This document shows positions 7,832 to 16,214 of a DNA stretch of 21,993 nucleotides, piece after piece; positions within the stretch are counted from its first letter, which is position 1; every line of letters starts with the position of its first letter. Position numbers and translations under genes: made by a program. Where the stretch lies: positions 1-21,993 of the forward strand of contig JAISQH010000349.1 of NCBI GenBank assembly GCA_031274385.1, written 5' to 3'. The notes under the pieces are model-generated. The model was not told the DNA's origin and searched no databases. It saw nothing but the letters and a program-made list of their open reading frames with translations. The DNA comes from Planctomycetaceae bacterium (lineage in GTDB: Bacteria; Planctomycetota; Planctomycetia; Pirellulales; Thermoguttaceae).

Positions 7832-9895
7832 ATGTATGAAGTTGACATAAAAGATGTAGTAAGAAATTATAATTTACGCAAGCAAGAGGGTTTTTTATTC
7901 TGCTTGTTTGAGGCACTGTCAAACGCTCTGTATTGTTCGATAGATAATTCGCATATTCAGATAACAGTCAATTTAACGAGACAATATGCCGCCAATGAGA
8001 TAAATAAAGACGAAGATAATTTTATTCAAAGTTTCAAAATTGAAGATAACGGGATCGGTTTTACGGACGAAAATTTTAAGCAGTTCACTCAACAAATGTA
8101 TAAAACAAACCACGCAGGTGGTAAGGGATTGGGGAGGGTAGCATTTCTCAAAGTATTTGACGATGTAAAGATTGAGAGCGTTTTTTGTGAAGGCGAAAAA
8201 ATTTTCAGGCGTCAGTTCTCCTTCGGATATGAAACAATAAAGGATAATAAAAGTCTTATCAATAACGAGAAGAAAAGAACTATAGTCGCCTTTAATGGCA
8301 TCAAAGCGGATTTTCAGGAACATACTAAAAAAAGTATCGACTATTACGAAAAAGAGTTGTTACAACATTTCTATATTTTTTTATGTTATTTGAAAGAAAA
8401 GAAAAAACAATTTGAAATTAAATTGATTGATGACAGCGGCAAGGAATCTGAACGGATTATCAATACCGCCATGCTGGATAAAGATCAATTTGAAAAAGAA
8501 GTTTTTGTTATTGAAGATCATTCAACGTTGTCTGAAATAAATAGTACAGTAAATTTTGAACTGTGGCATATTAAAACAAGAAATATTGACGAAAACAAGG
8601 CTTTCTATGTGGTTGATGAACGTTCCGCAGGAGAAATTGGCAATCTTGATTTGCCTCCGGGACTTTTGGAGGATCAATCGGGGTTCACTTATCATTATTA
8701 CGCTTATCTTAAATCTCCGTTTTTTAGCGGTTACCTAAACGAATCACGAACAAAATTATCGCTTCCCAAAGAGACAAAGAAGCCGGATGACAAATTTGTT
8801 ACAGAAGAGAAAATACAGAAAATACTAAAAGAAAAAATCAGCGGATTTCTTCAATATGAAATTGGTATTTTAAACCAAAAAAATGAAAGCCGTGTTAGAA
8901 ATTTATTAAATGATGAGAACAATAATAAAACAGCAAATAACAGAGCATTTCTCTACCTACTGTCCGATAATAAAACCAAAGATGCTCTTCTGAATACAAT
9001 ACGTTACAGCGACAATCCGCAGAAAGTGTTATCAAAAATAAAGGAGTTCCATGAAGAATTACAAAACGAAACGGTCAAAAAAATTAAGATAGCCGTTGAA
9101 AAAATGAAGACAGTAAAAACCGATATCGATTTTCAAAAACTTGAAAACGAAATAAAAGAATGTATTCAAGAGGTCAATGCTGAAAACCTGATCAATTTAT
9201 CAAGTTATATATTGTACAGAAAATATATTGTCAATCTTTTCAATGAAGGTATCAAGTTATGCCAAAAAAGCAAGACTCAAAATGAGGTTTTTTTTCACAA
9301 TATTTTATTACCACGAAAATCAAATAACAGTATTGACTCAAATCTTTGGTTACTTGATGATCAGTTCCTCTATTTTGAAGGAACAAGCGAAGTTGCCATT
9401 GAAGACATTAAAATAAATGGTAACAAGATCATTCGCAAATTGACAAAAGAAGAACAAAAATTGCTAAATGAATTTAATAAAAAGCGATTGAGCAACAGAA
9501 TTGATTTACTCTTTTTCCCGGCGGAGAAAAAATGTATCATCATTGAATTAAAAGACCCCAAAGCCGGTTTAGACGAAAATGTTTTTCAAATGGATAAATA
9601 TGTACAACTTTTGGCGAACTTCGTTAAACCGGAATTTTCTATCGAAAGTTTTTTTACCTATCTCATTACAGATAACTTCAATAAATACGATAAGCCGGGA
9701 AACGGCTATCGGAAAAGTTACGGTATAGAAGGATTTGTCAGAAATTCGGCGGACGTTAAAAGTTACGACAATGACAACTGTATTGCTAATCAATATTCAG
9801 AGGTAATACGATATACTGATATTTATAGAAGAGCAAACAAGAGGAATCAAATTTTCTTTGAAAAAATCAATATTACCGATTTTTCTTTGAGGTGA
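7832..9895 (+). CDS. GHKL ATPase fused to PD-(D/E)XK nuclease, candidate defence protein
   Basis: The 687-residue protein begins at an ATG 10-12 nt after an AAGG. The N-terminus is a GHKL (Hsp90/MutL/MORC-type) ATPase: N-box E27...N31 in FEALSNALY, DNGIGF at 72-77, and the lid loop GGKGLGRVAF at 96-105. The middle (about 120-540) is a Lys/Glu-rich, partly coiled-coil region with no family I can name. The C-terminus has a textbook nuclease core: D558 in NRIDLLFF, then E572 and K574 in CIIIELK, followed by QMDKYVQLL. GHKL ATPases near or fused to nucleases are known from restriction-type systems related to eukaryotic MORC proteins. The gene is solitary, clearly more A/T-rich than its neighbours (AAA, AAT, ATT, TTA codons) and has its own promoter, which suggests horizontal acquisition. 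A role in anti-phage defence is inference. Confidence 0.8.
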   Translation: MYEVDIKDVVRNYNLRKQEGFLFCLFEALSNALYCSIDNSHIQITVNLTRQYAANEINKDEDNFIQSFKIEDNGIGFTDENFKQFTQQMYKTNHAGGKGLGRVAFLKVFDDVKIESVFCEGEKIFRRQFSFGYETIKDNKSLINNEKKRTIVAFNGIKADFQEHTKKSIDYYEKELLQHFYIFLCYLKEKKKQFEIKLIDDSGKESERIINTAMLDKDQFEKEVFVIEDHSTLSEINSTVNFELWHIKTRNIDENKAFYVVDERSAGEIGNLDLPPGLLEDQSGFTYHYYAYLKSPFFSGYLNESRTKLSLPKETKKPDDKFVTEEKIQKILKEKISGFLQYEIGILNQKNESRVRNLLNDENNNKTANNRAFLYLLSDNKTKDALLNTIRYSDNPQKVLSKIKEFHEELQNETVKKIKIAVEKMKTVKTDIDFQKLENEIKECIQEVNAENLINLSSYILYRKYIVNLFNEGIKLCQKSKTQNEVFFHNILLPRKSNNSIDSNLWLLDDQFLYFEGTSEVAIEDIKINGNKIIRKLTKEEQKLLNEFNKKRLSNRIDLLFFPAEKKCIIIELKDPKAGLDENVFQMDKYVQLLANFVKPEFSIESFFTYLITDNFNKYDKPGNGYRKSYGIEGFVRNSADVKSYDNDNCIANQYSEVIRYTDIYRRANKRNQIFFEKINITDFSLR

Positions 9896-10021
9896 TAACG
9901 AGGGGAGTCGGACATTTCGAAGGCAACAGTTTTGAGGAATTAATTTTTTTGAAACAAAATAATATGATATAACATAACGTAAATTTTATCAAAAAATTAA
10001 AATTAAAATAGACAATTACGG

Positions 10022-12448
10022 TTACTTCTTTTTCTTCTTCGTTTTTGGATGATTATGCTGGGTCAACGATTTTTTTAGTTTTGCGGTCGGTTTATCTGAT
10101 TTGAGACGTTTGACCATTCGGAAATCAATCTGTCGGGCATCAGGATCGGCTCGGACAATTTCAACCAGAAGACGATCACCAATTCGAAGCGTATTATCGT
10201 TGCGCTGACCGATTAAAATTTTGGCGTTCCGTTCAAAACGGTAAATATCATCGTTCAACGCTTCAATTCGAATCAGTCCTTCCGCCGGAATTTCAAGACC
10301 CATTACGAAAACTCCAAACATCTCAACCGTCGTCACCACCGCTTCAATTCGTTCGCCAATGTGCTTGCTCATATAATCAATCAACTTGAGTTTAACGAGT
10401 TCCCGTTCCGCTTGTTCCGCCCGCTGTTCACGGTCACTGCAATGTTCGCCAAGCAAAACCAGTTCACGCAACTCCGGCTTGGGCGATTTTCCGTCCAGAA
10501 TTTCTTCAAGCAACCGATGTACCGCCAAATCAGGGTAACGCCGAATCGGTGACGTAAAGTGACAATAACATTTCGACGCCAACGCATAATGACCTTCCGG
10601 TTCCGGTGAATAAACCGCTTTTTGCATCGACCGAAGTAACGAAAAATTCACCGCGTATTCTTGTGACGTTCCCCGTACAGAATTGAGCAGTTGTTGGATG
10701 AGGAACCGGTCTTGGTAAAGATCGTCAGCATCAAGATCGGCAATCTCCAATGACCGGATAAAATCAGTGAAACTCCGTAATTTTCGAATCGAAGGTCCCG
10801 AATGAATCCGACGAAGAAACGAAATCTTTTTCGAAGCAATTAACTCCGCAACCGCTTCGTTGGCAGCAAGCATACACTCTTCAATGACCCGATTGGAATC
10901 GTAATACGGATAAACATGCGCCCCAATCACCGCACCATCGTCGTTGAGATCGATTTTCGTTTCGGGAATATCCATTTCGAGAGAACCGCGTTCAAACCGT
11001 TTTTTTCGCAACACTTTCATTATTTTGTACAAATTCATCAGCAGTTCCTGAATCTCCGGCTTCCATTGTTGCCGATATTTTTCGGGATTGTCGAAGAATT
11101 TTTGTACTTCGGTGTAATTGAAACGCTGTTTACTTTTGATTGCCGAACGGTTAATTTCGGTGTGCGTGCGAACGCCGTCCGGTGTGTATTCCATAAACAC
11201 CGATTTTGCGAAACGAATTTTATCCGGCTGCAATGACGCCAACGCGTTCGATAAAACCTCCGGCAGCATCGGAATCACACGATCAGGAAGATAAACACTG
11301 GTTGCCCGATTGACTGCCTCCTTGTCAATGGGCGATGATTTCGTGACGAAATGAGTTACGTCGGCAATATGTACACCAAGCCGCCAATTTCCGTTACTGA
11401 GTTTTTCCAACGAAACCGCATCGTCAAAATCTTTGGCATCAGCAGGATCAATCGTAATGATCATTTCGTCCGTTAAATCAAGCCGATTCATTGATTTGAG
11501 TTTTTTCGCAACGGATTCTTTTTCCGTTGCAGATTCGTCAGGAAAATTCTTAAAGAATTTTTCAACTTCGTTTCGGGCGGCGTTCAAGGTCGTATCGTTA
11601 AAATGATCCGGCAAATCAAACTGCCGCAAAATAAGCAACGTGTCCAAACCGGGAACGCCGTGCGCACCAAGAACTTCGACAATCACTGCCTCACCGTCGT
11701 TGTGCGGTGTTGGGAATTTGATCATTTCGACAACGATTTTATCGCCGGTTCGTGCGGAACTGGCGGTTGCGTCGCCGATGGGAACCATCCGCTTGAACAC
11801 AGAACCGTCAATCTGAACGTAACCCCAACCCTGCTCAATATTGTACGTTCCGACAAAACGATTCGAAGCCCGTTCCAAAATTTCAACAACCCGACCGCGC
11901 GGTTTCTGTTCTTCTTGTTCAATATTGTCGCGGCGTTTATTGCGTTTCGTAGAATTTCCGTAATCGTTTTTGGGGCGGCGTTTCATAATTTCAACCGCAA
12001 CCGTATCACCGGAAGCGGCATCACGTGTCCAGTGAGGCGGGATGAAAATATCGTTGATCGGCGCGTCTTCGCCAAGAGCCGCACGCGGTCGAACAAAACC
12101 GATGCCCGAAGGACGCCGTTGGAAACGCCCTGTTACCAACGGCTTTTTTGAATTGGAAACGTCGATTTCTGTTACGCTGCCTTTCGATTCGGCAAGGTTT
12201 TTCTTACGCGGCGAAGCAACAGATTTTTGTACCGAATTCAAATCTGAACCCGGCAGGACGAAATGGTTATTTCCGTACTGTAATTCGCCCTGTTTCACCA
12301 TTTCACGAATCAGTGTTCGCAACGGAATCCGGTCGTCCGAATTCAGACGGAGCGGTGCCAGAAATTTTTTCGGACGCAACGGTTGGTAATCCGGTTGCGC
12401 AACCATTCGCAGAATATCTTTTCGTACAATTTGCGGGTCAAATGTCAT
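10022..12448 (-). CDS. rnr: Ribonuclease R
   Basis: 3'-5' exoribonuclease of the RNase II/RNB family, which degrades structured RNA and acts in mRNA and rRNA quality control. The ATG at 12448 gives 808 residues, close to the usual size; a TTG 42 nt upstream would overlap the preceding gene. Cold-shock-like segments are visible (GIGFVRP and GWGYVQIDG, the latter near 207-214). The catalytic motif is IDPADAKDFDDA; D334, D340, D342 and D343 correspond to D272, D278, D280 and D281 of E. coli RNase R. TSPIRRYPDLAVHRLLEE is the second RNB signature, followed by a C-terminal S1 domain (VEMFGVFVMGL) and a Lys-rich tail ending in KTKKKKK. It starts 13 nt after the stop of the YhcG-type nuclease gene, so co-transcription is likely. 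Confidence 0.95.
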   Translation of the reverse strand: MTFDPQIVRKDILRMVAQPDYQPLRPKKFLAPLRLNSDDRIPLRTLIREMVKQGELQYGNNHFVLPGSDLNSVQKSVASPRKKNLAESKGSVTEIDVSNSKKPLVTGRFQRRPSGIGFVRPRAALGEDAPINDIFIPPHWTRDAASGDTVAVEIMKRRPKNDYGNSTKRNKRRDNIEQEEQKPRGRVVEILERASNRFVGTYNIEQGWGYVQIDGSVFKRMVPIGDATASSARTGDKIVVEMIKFPTPHNDGEAVIVEVLGAHGVPGLDTLLILRQFDLPDHFNDTTLNAARNEVEKFFKNFPDESATEKESVAKKLKSMNRLDLTDEMIITIDPADAKDFDDAVSLEKLSNGNWRLGVHIADVTHFVTKSSPIDKEAVNRATSVYLPDRVIPMLPEVLSNALASLQPDKIRFAKSVFMEYTPDGVRTHTEINRSAIKSKQRFNYTEVQKFFDNPEKYRQQWKPEIQELLMNLYKIMKVLRKKRFERGSLEMDIPETKIDLNDDGAVIGAHVYPYYDSNRVIEECMLAANEAVAELIASKKISFLRRIHSGPSIRKLRSFTDFIRSLEIADLDADDLYQDRFLIQQLLNSVRGTSQEYAVNFSLLRSMQKAVYSPEPEGHYALASKCYCHFTSPIRRYPDLAVHRLLEEILDGKSPKPELRELVLLGEHCSDREQRAEQAERELVKLKLIDYMSKHIGERIEAVVTTVEMFGVFVMGLEIPAEGLIRIEALNDDIYRFERNAKILIGQRNDNTLRIGDRLLVEIVRADPDARQIDFRMVKRLKSDKPTAKLKKSLTQHNHPKTKKKKK

Positions 12449-12461
12449 GGTAGATAATGGG

Positions 12462-13790
12462 TTAATGATTATTGTTAGTTGATTCCACAACGATTCGCAG
12501 AATATTACGGCGTTCGAGTTCGTTTTGCAGTTCTTCTTCGCTTGGCAAAATCAGCCGGTATTTCGACGTAAAAAGTTGTTGGTTGTCTTTCATCACGGAA
12601 TAATGAACTATTGTTTCGTCCTTATCCGTACAAAAAATAATGCCGATTGTCGGATTATCGTCTTCGCCCCGTTTAAGATCGTCGAACATTCGAACGTACA
12701 TGTCCATTTGCCCAATATCCTGATGCGTTAATTTTTCCGTTTTTAAATCAATCAACACAAAACATTTGAGCAAATAATTGTAAAACACGAGATCAATATA
12801 AAAATGTGACGTTTCGCTGCTGATCCGAAATTGCCGACCGACGAACGAAAATCCCTTGCCAAGTTCCAGAAGAAAATTCTGTAATCGTTCGATAATTGCC
12901 GATTCGAGTGTTTCTTCAAGCCCTGACCACGATTCGGGCAGATCGAGAAATTCCAAAACGTAGGGGTCTTTTATGAAGTCGTTCAGGTTAAATCTTGCCG
13001 AATTATCTGAATTTGCCGATTTTACCAAGTCTGCCGAAGTTCTCGATTTTTCTGAATTTGACTGCGAACTCAAAAGGCGTTCGTAATAAAATGTTTTGAT
13101 GTTCCGTTCCAACTGGCGGACACTCCAATGTTGATCTGCGGCTTCATTGACGTAATAGATTCGTGCCAAAGGATTTTGGACACGCATGATATGTCGGTAA
13201 TGAGACCAACTCAATTCTCTACGCAATGCGTGATGTTTTTCCCCTTCGAAAAGGCTACGCAGTGCGTAGCTTTTTTCAGTATCCAATTCGCCACGCACTG
13301 TGTGGCTTTTTTCAGCATCCAATTCATCGTTTTTTTCCTCGCCCAATTCACTACACAGTGCGTGGTGTTTTTCCTTTTCGAAAAGGCTACACACTGTGTA
13401 GCTTTTTTCAGCATCCAATTCGCCACACACTGTGCGGCTTTTTTTAGCATCCAATTCGCCGTTTTTTTCCTCGCCCAATTCACCACGCAGTGTGTGGTGA
13501 ATTTGAAAATCGGAAAAAGTGAGGTAAAATTGGCGAAAATCTTTAATATTGGAAACGGCAAAACCTTTTCCGAACTCGTCGCTGAGTTGTCGGGAGAGTT
13601 CCCGAATCAGGGCGGTGCCGTATTCGGCGCGATGGTTGCCTGCTTGTTCTTCTTCGACGATTCGACGACCGATTTTCCAATACGCTTCGACCATAATAAA
13701 GTTGATCGCCGAATACGCATGGTGTCTCGATTCCGCCAAAATACGGCGAACGTCTTCAAAAAAAGAGCGGGTTAAATTGTTGCCGGTCAT
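12462..13790 (-). CDS. DUF1016/YhcG-family PD-(D/E)XK nuclease with internal repeat insertion
   Basis: The ATG at 13790 (MTGNNLTRSF) fits the family N-terminus; a TTG at 13820 would only add ten residues. Of 442 residues, the first part is the helical DUF1016 N-terminal domain (INFIMVEAYWKIGRRIVEEEQ..., GKGFAVSNIKDFRQFYLTF). Residues 98-185 are two 44-residue repeats inserted between the family's QIHHTLRGEL and SWSHYRHIM blocks. The family motif WSVRQLERNI follows. The C-terminal nuclease has D333 in FYIDLVFYN, D348 and K350 in FVLIDLKTEK, and GQMDMYV. Homologues are common, often near restriction genes; the family name 'YhcG' marks a nuclease with poorly known function. A short Ser/Asn-rich segment near 245-270 is also unusual. 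The insertion may loop out of the fold; activity is uncertain. Confidence 0.88.
   Translation of the reverse strand: MTGNNLTRSFFEDVRRILAESRHHAYSAINFIMVEAYWKIGRRIVEEEQAGNHRAEYGTALIRELSRQLSDEFGKGFAVSNIKDFRQFYLTFSDFQIHHTLRGELGEEKNGELDAKKSRTVCGELDAEKSYTVCSLFEKEKHHALCSELGEEKNDELDAEKSHTVRGELDTEKSYALRSLFEGEKHHALRRELSWSHYRHIMRVQNPLARIYYVNEAADQHWSVRQLERNIKTFYYERLLSSQSNSEKSRTSADLVKSANSDNSARFNLNDFIKDPYVLEFLDLPESWSGLEETLESAIIERLQNFLLELGKGFSFVGRQFRISSETSHFYIDLVFYNYLLKCFVLIDLKTEKLTHQDIGQMDMYVRMFDDLKRGEDDNPTIGIIFCTDKDETIVHYSVMKDNQQLFTSKYRLILPSEEELQNELERRNILRIVVESTNNNH
13236..13499 (-). repeat. Two in-frame 132-bp repeats built of about 17-bp palindromes
   Basis: Two consecutive 132-bp units encode 44 residues each; a third begins in the flanking host sequence (HHALRREL). 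Each unit has three palindromic cores of about 17 bp, spaced 36, 36 and 60 bp. Cores: 13254-13270 (GCTACGCAGTGCGTAGC, perfect), 13290-13306, 13349-13367, 13386-13402 (GCTACACACTGTGTAGC, perfect), 13422-13438 and 13479-13501, plus a weak one at 13218-13233. The imperfect ones differ by one or two wobble-type changes. The encoded unit is roughly [HS]-x-[TA]-[LV]-[RC]-x-E-L followed by D/G-x-E-K. Confidence 0.9.
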
Positions 13791-13829
13791 CGGTTTGTTA
13801 CGAAAATATAAATGTCCCAATTGATCTTG

Positions 13830-14048
13830 TTATTGTTCAACCATTTCAAATGTCCATGTTCCCGGTCGTAACAAAAAGAGATATTTATCTTTATCTTCTT
13901 CTCTAAGAGTTTCATGCCGGGAATTTTCTGGAACATTAACAAACTCTTTAATTTTTTGTTTCGATAGTTTCAAAAAAACTTTTGTTCCTTGCCTCGAAGA
14001 AATTTTAAAAACGCATCTGACAAACTCTCTTTCACATCGTAGCCGCTT
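13830..14048 (-). other. 72-codon open frame continuing in phase after the purM stop
   Basis: Directly after the purM TGA (14049-14051) the same frame stays open for 72 codons to a TAA at 13830-13832. It has no ATG; the best start is a TTG giving about 47 residues, with AAGGA upstream at long spacing. The C-terminal part (HETLREEDKDKYLFLLRPGT then WTFEMVEQ) has coding-like composition. It could be a gene fragment, a small gene with a rare start, or chance. Other than this the 13791-14048 gap holds nothing I recognise. Confidence 0.3.
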
Positions 14049-15059
14049 TCAACTTTCTACAACACCGATATTCCAAGATCGAAATCCGACGGATTTTTGA
14101 ACGATTTCCGCAAGATCGGGACGAACAACCAAAACGAGACCGATTCCCATATTGAAAACGCGGTTCATTTCGTTGGAATCGACATTGCCTAATTTTTGTA
14201 ACCAAGAAAAAACGTGCGGAATTTCCCAACAACGATTGATTTGAAGTTTCATCTCTTTGGGCAAAATCCGGCTCACATTTTCTTCGAGTCCTCCGCCGGT
14301 GATATGAGCGATGCCGTGAATTCCGTCGTTTGCTCCCCATTCGGCAAGGAGTTTTTGAACACATTCAACATAAATCCGCGTCGGCGTCAACAGAATATCG
14401 GCAACTGATTGATCAAATTCCGGTACGATTTTGTTGATTTCAAATCGGGCTATTTCAAAAACGATTTTCCGTACCAAACTAAAACCGTTGGAATGAAGCC
14501 CGGCGGACTCAATACCGATCAACACATCGCCGGTCTGAATGGCTTTACCGTCAATAATTTTGTTACGTTCTGCAATGCCGACACAAAAACCAGCCAGATC
14601 ATATTCTCCTGTTTGATAAAGACCGGACATAATTGCCGTTTCACCGCCGAGCAAGGCACAACCGCTTTGGCGGCAGCCATCCACAATACCGTACACAATC
14701 TGTTCGAGCAAATCGGGATCATCGTTCGGCATGGCGACGTAATCGAGAAAGAACAACGGTTCCGCGCCGCAACAAATCGCGTCATTGACACTCATTGCGA
14801 CAAGATCAATTCCGACCGTGTCATGCCGATTTGCCAAACAAGCGATTTTGAGTTTTGTCCCGACTCCGTCCGTACAACTAACGAGAACAGGATCGTTGTA
14901 ACGGATTTGATCGTTGTTCAGTTTAAAAAGCCCGGCAAAACCGCCGTCAAGCCGCATAACACGGTTCGAAAAAGTTTGTGCTGCCAATTTCGGCAATCGA
15001 GCCATTGATTCGGCATAAATTTCCAAATCAACACCGGAATCCTTATAAGTCGCCTTCAT
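14049..15059 (-). CDS. purM: Phosphoribosylformylglycinamidine cyclo-ligase (AIR synthetase)
   Basis: Cytosolic purine biosynthesis enzyme that closes FGAM to AIR using ATP. The 336-residue protein starts at an ATG (MKATYKDSGVDLEIYAESM). Family landmarks, in order: YKDSGVD at the N-terminus, CTDGVGTKLKIA with TVGIDLVAMSVNDAICCGAEP, LFFLDYVA, LLGGETAIMSGLY, and LIGIESAGLHSNGFSLVRKI, then HITGGGLEENVSRILP. The PurM N- and C-terminal domains appear complete; the end (WNIGVVES) is slightly shorter than in many homologues. No other pur gene is adjacent. It lies 105 nt downstream of rsmA on the same strand, across a low-complexity repeat. Confidence 0.96.
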   Translation of the reverse strand: MKATYKDSGVDLEIYAESMARLPKLAAQTFSNRVMRLDGGFAGLFKLNNDQIRYNDPVLVSCTDGVGTKLKIACLANRHDTVGIDLVAMSVNDAICCGAEPLFFLDYVAMPNDDPDLLEQIVYGIVDGCRQSGCALLGGETAIMSGLYQTGEYDLAGFCVGIAERNKIIDGKAIQTGDVLIGIESAGLHSNGFSLVRKIVFEIARFEINKIVPEFDQSVADILLTPTRIYVECVQKLLAEWGANDGIHGIAHITGGGLEENVSRILPKEMKLQINRCWEIPHVFSWLQKLGNVDSNEMNRVFNMGIGLVLVVRPDLAEIVQKSVGFRSWNIGVVES

Positions 15060-15165
15060 AAATTGAAAATTGACAATTGAAAATTGAAAATTGAAAATTA
15101 AATATTAAAACAATTATTCCAAATCATCCCCCACTCTCCACTCTCCACTATCAACTCTCCACTAC
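15060..15165. repeat. Low-complexity intergenic repeats between rsmA and purM
   Basis: Between purM and rsmA lie tandem AATTGAAA-type units (15060-15102) and then a pyrimidine-rich stretch, CCACTCTCCACTCTCCACTA followed by TCAACTCTCC (15131-15165), that reaches the rsmA stop codon. The latter belongs to the dispersed CTCCACTATCAAC sequence found at three other places in the window. Confidence 0.7.
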
Positions 15166-16097
15166 TACAGGATTTTTCGTTCATTTTCAGGCAATTTTAG
15201 TAATTCTTTCCGACAGAGTTCGCAGAGACGCAACATTGTTTTGAGGGGCAAGGTTTCGGCGCGTGTTGCGGCGTCAAATTCCATTTCGTCCATGATTTCG
15301 TCAATCCGTAACTTTGGAATTGTATTTTTGAACGCGCTGCAAAGTTCGGCGCGCAGAAATTTACGGCGATGAAAAAAAATAGCACGGGCAAATTCGTTAA
15401 AAAATTTCAAGTCGGGAATTTTGTTGCGCCGTTTTTCATCGAGAGTGAGGCGGACAATGGCGGAATCGACTTTGGGGCGGGGCCAGAAAACAGTTGGCGG
15501 CATGATTCGGATGATTTCGGTATGGCATTGGGCTTGCGTCCAGAGCGACAACGCCCCCCACTCTTTACTTCGCGGTTTGGCAACCATTCGGTCGGCGAGT
15601 TCTTTCTGAATGGTGACGCACATCAATGCGGGCGGTCTTTCCGTCAAAAGAAGATTGGAAATGAGCGGAGTTGCAATACAGTACGGTAAATTCGCAACAA
15701 GTTTGAATTGCCGTTTTTCGCCGTTGGGTCCCGGCTGATTCAATTCTTCCCGAACGATTTCCAAAACTTCTTCACGAAGCCGGTTTTTATTTTTGAGAAT
15801 ATCTGTTTTGATAAATCGGATATTTTTTCTTCCGAAGAGTTCCTGTTTTGCCAAATCCTGCATGACGGGATCAACATCAACCGTAATCACTACTGCGGCT
15901 TTTTCCGACATTGGGGCGGTCAACGAACCGGTGCCGGTTCCCACTTCGAGGATAACATCATGCGGTTCGATGTGACCGGATTCGTGCAGTAATCGAAGCA
16001 AATTCAGATCAATCAAAAAATTTTGTCCAAGACGCGATTGAGGGCGAATCCCCATCGCTTTGAACTTAGCCATTAAATAAGTGCGCGTTTGATTCAT
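15165..16097 (-). CDS. rsmA: 16S rRNA adenine dimethyltransferase (RsmA/KsgA)
   Basis: SAM-dependent dimethylation of the two adjacent adenines in the 3' hairpin of 16S rRNA during small-subunit assembly. The ATG at 16097 (MNQTRTYLMAKF) is preferred over a TTG at 16121, giving 310 residues. Motifs: SRLGQNFLID at about 21-30, SAM-binding EVGTGTGSLT (the usual E-x-G-P-G has T in place of P), VDVDPVMQ acidic loop, catalytic NLPYCIATPL (the N-L-P-Y motif), and VFWPRPKVDSAIVRL of the C-terminal region. The C-terminal domain is of normal size. It sits between pheT and purM on the same strand; long gaps suggest separate transcription. Confidence 0.95.
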   Translation of the reverse strand: MNQTRTYLMAKFKAMGIRPQSRLGQNFLIDLNLLRLLHESGHIEPHDVILEVGTGTGSLTAPMSEKAAVVITVDVDPVMQDLAKQELFGRKNIRFIKTDILKNKNRLREEVLEIVREELNQPGPNGEKRQFKLVANLPYCIATPLISNLLLTERPPALMCVTIQKELADRMVAKPRSKEWGALSLWTQAQCHTEIIRIMPPTVFWPRPKVDSAIVRLTLDEKRRNKIPDLKFFNEFARAIFFHRRKFLRAELCSAFKNTIPKLRIDEIMDEMEFDAATRAETLPLKTMLRLCELCRKELLKLPENERKIL

Positions 16098-16214
16098 GAA
16101 TGAAAGAGTGGAACCGGTCAACCGTAATAGTTACAAAACGGTGAGAAACAGGGCTTAGTGCTGAGATAAAATACGGAAATGGTACTGACAAGGAGGTGAA
16201 GCAGGCTCAACGGA

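Noticed and set aside
13254..13501. CRISPR-like array (regular palindromes)
   Set aside because: Palindromes lie in frame inside the DUF1016 gene, and the intervening sequence is itself repetitive rather than unique spacers.
13128..13775. 215-codon plus-strand open frame opposite the DUF1016 gene
   Set aside because: Cys/His/Phe-rich repeat shadow of the palindromic repeats; the minus-strand DUF1016 motifs are clear.
16190..16199. Fragment of the 16S rRNA 3' end on the minus strand
   Set aside because: Only TCACCTCCTT matches; flanking sequence does not resemble the 16S end, so coincidence is likely.
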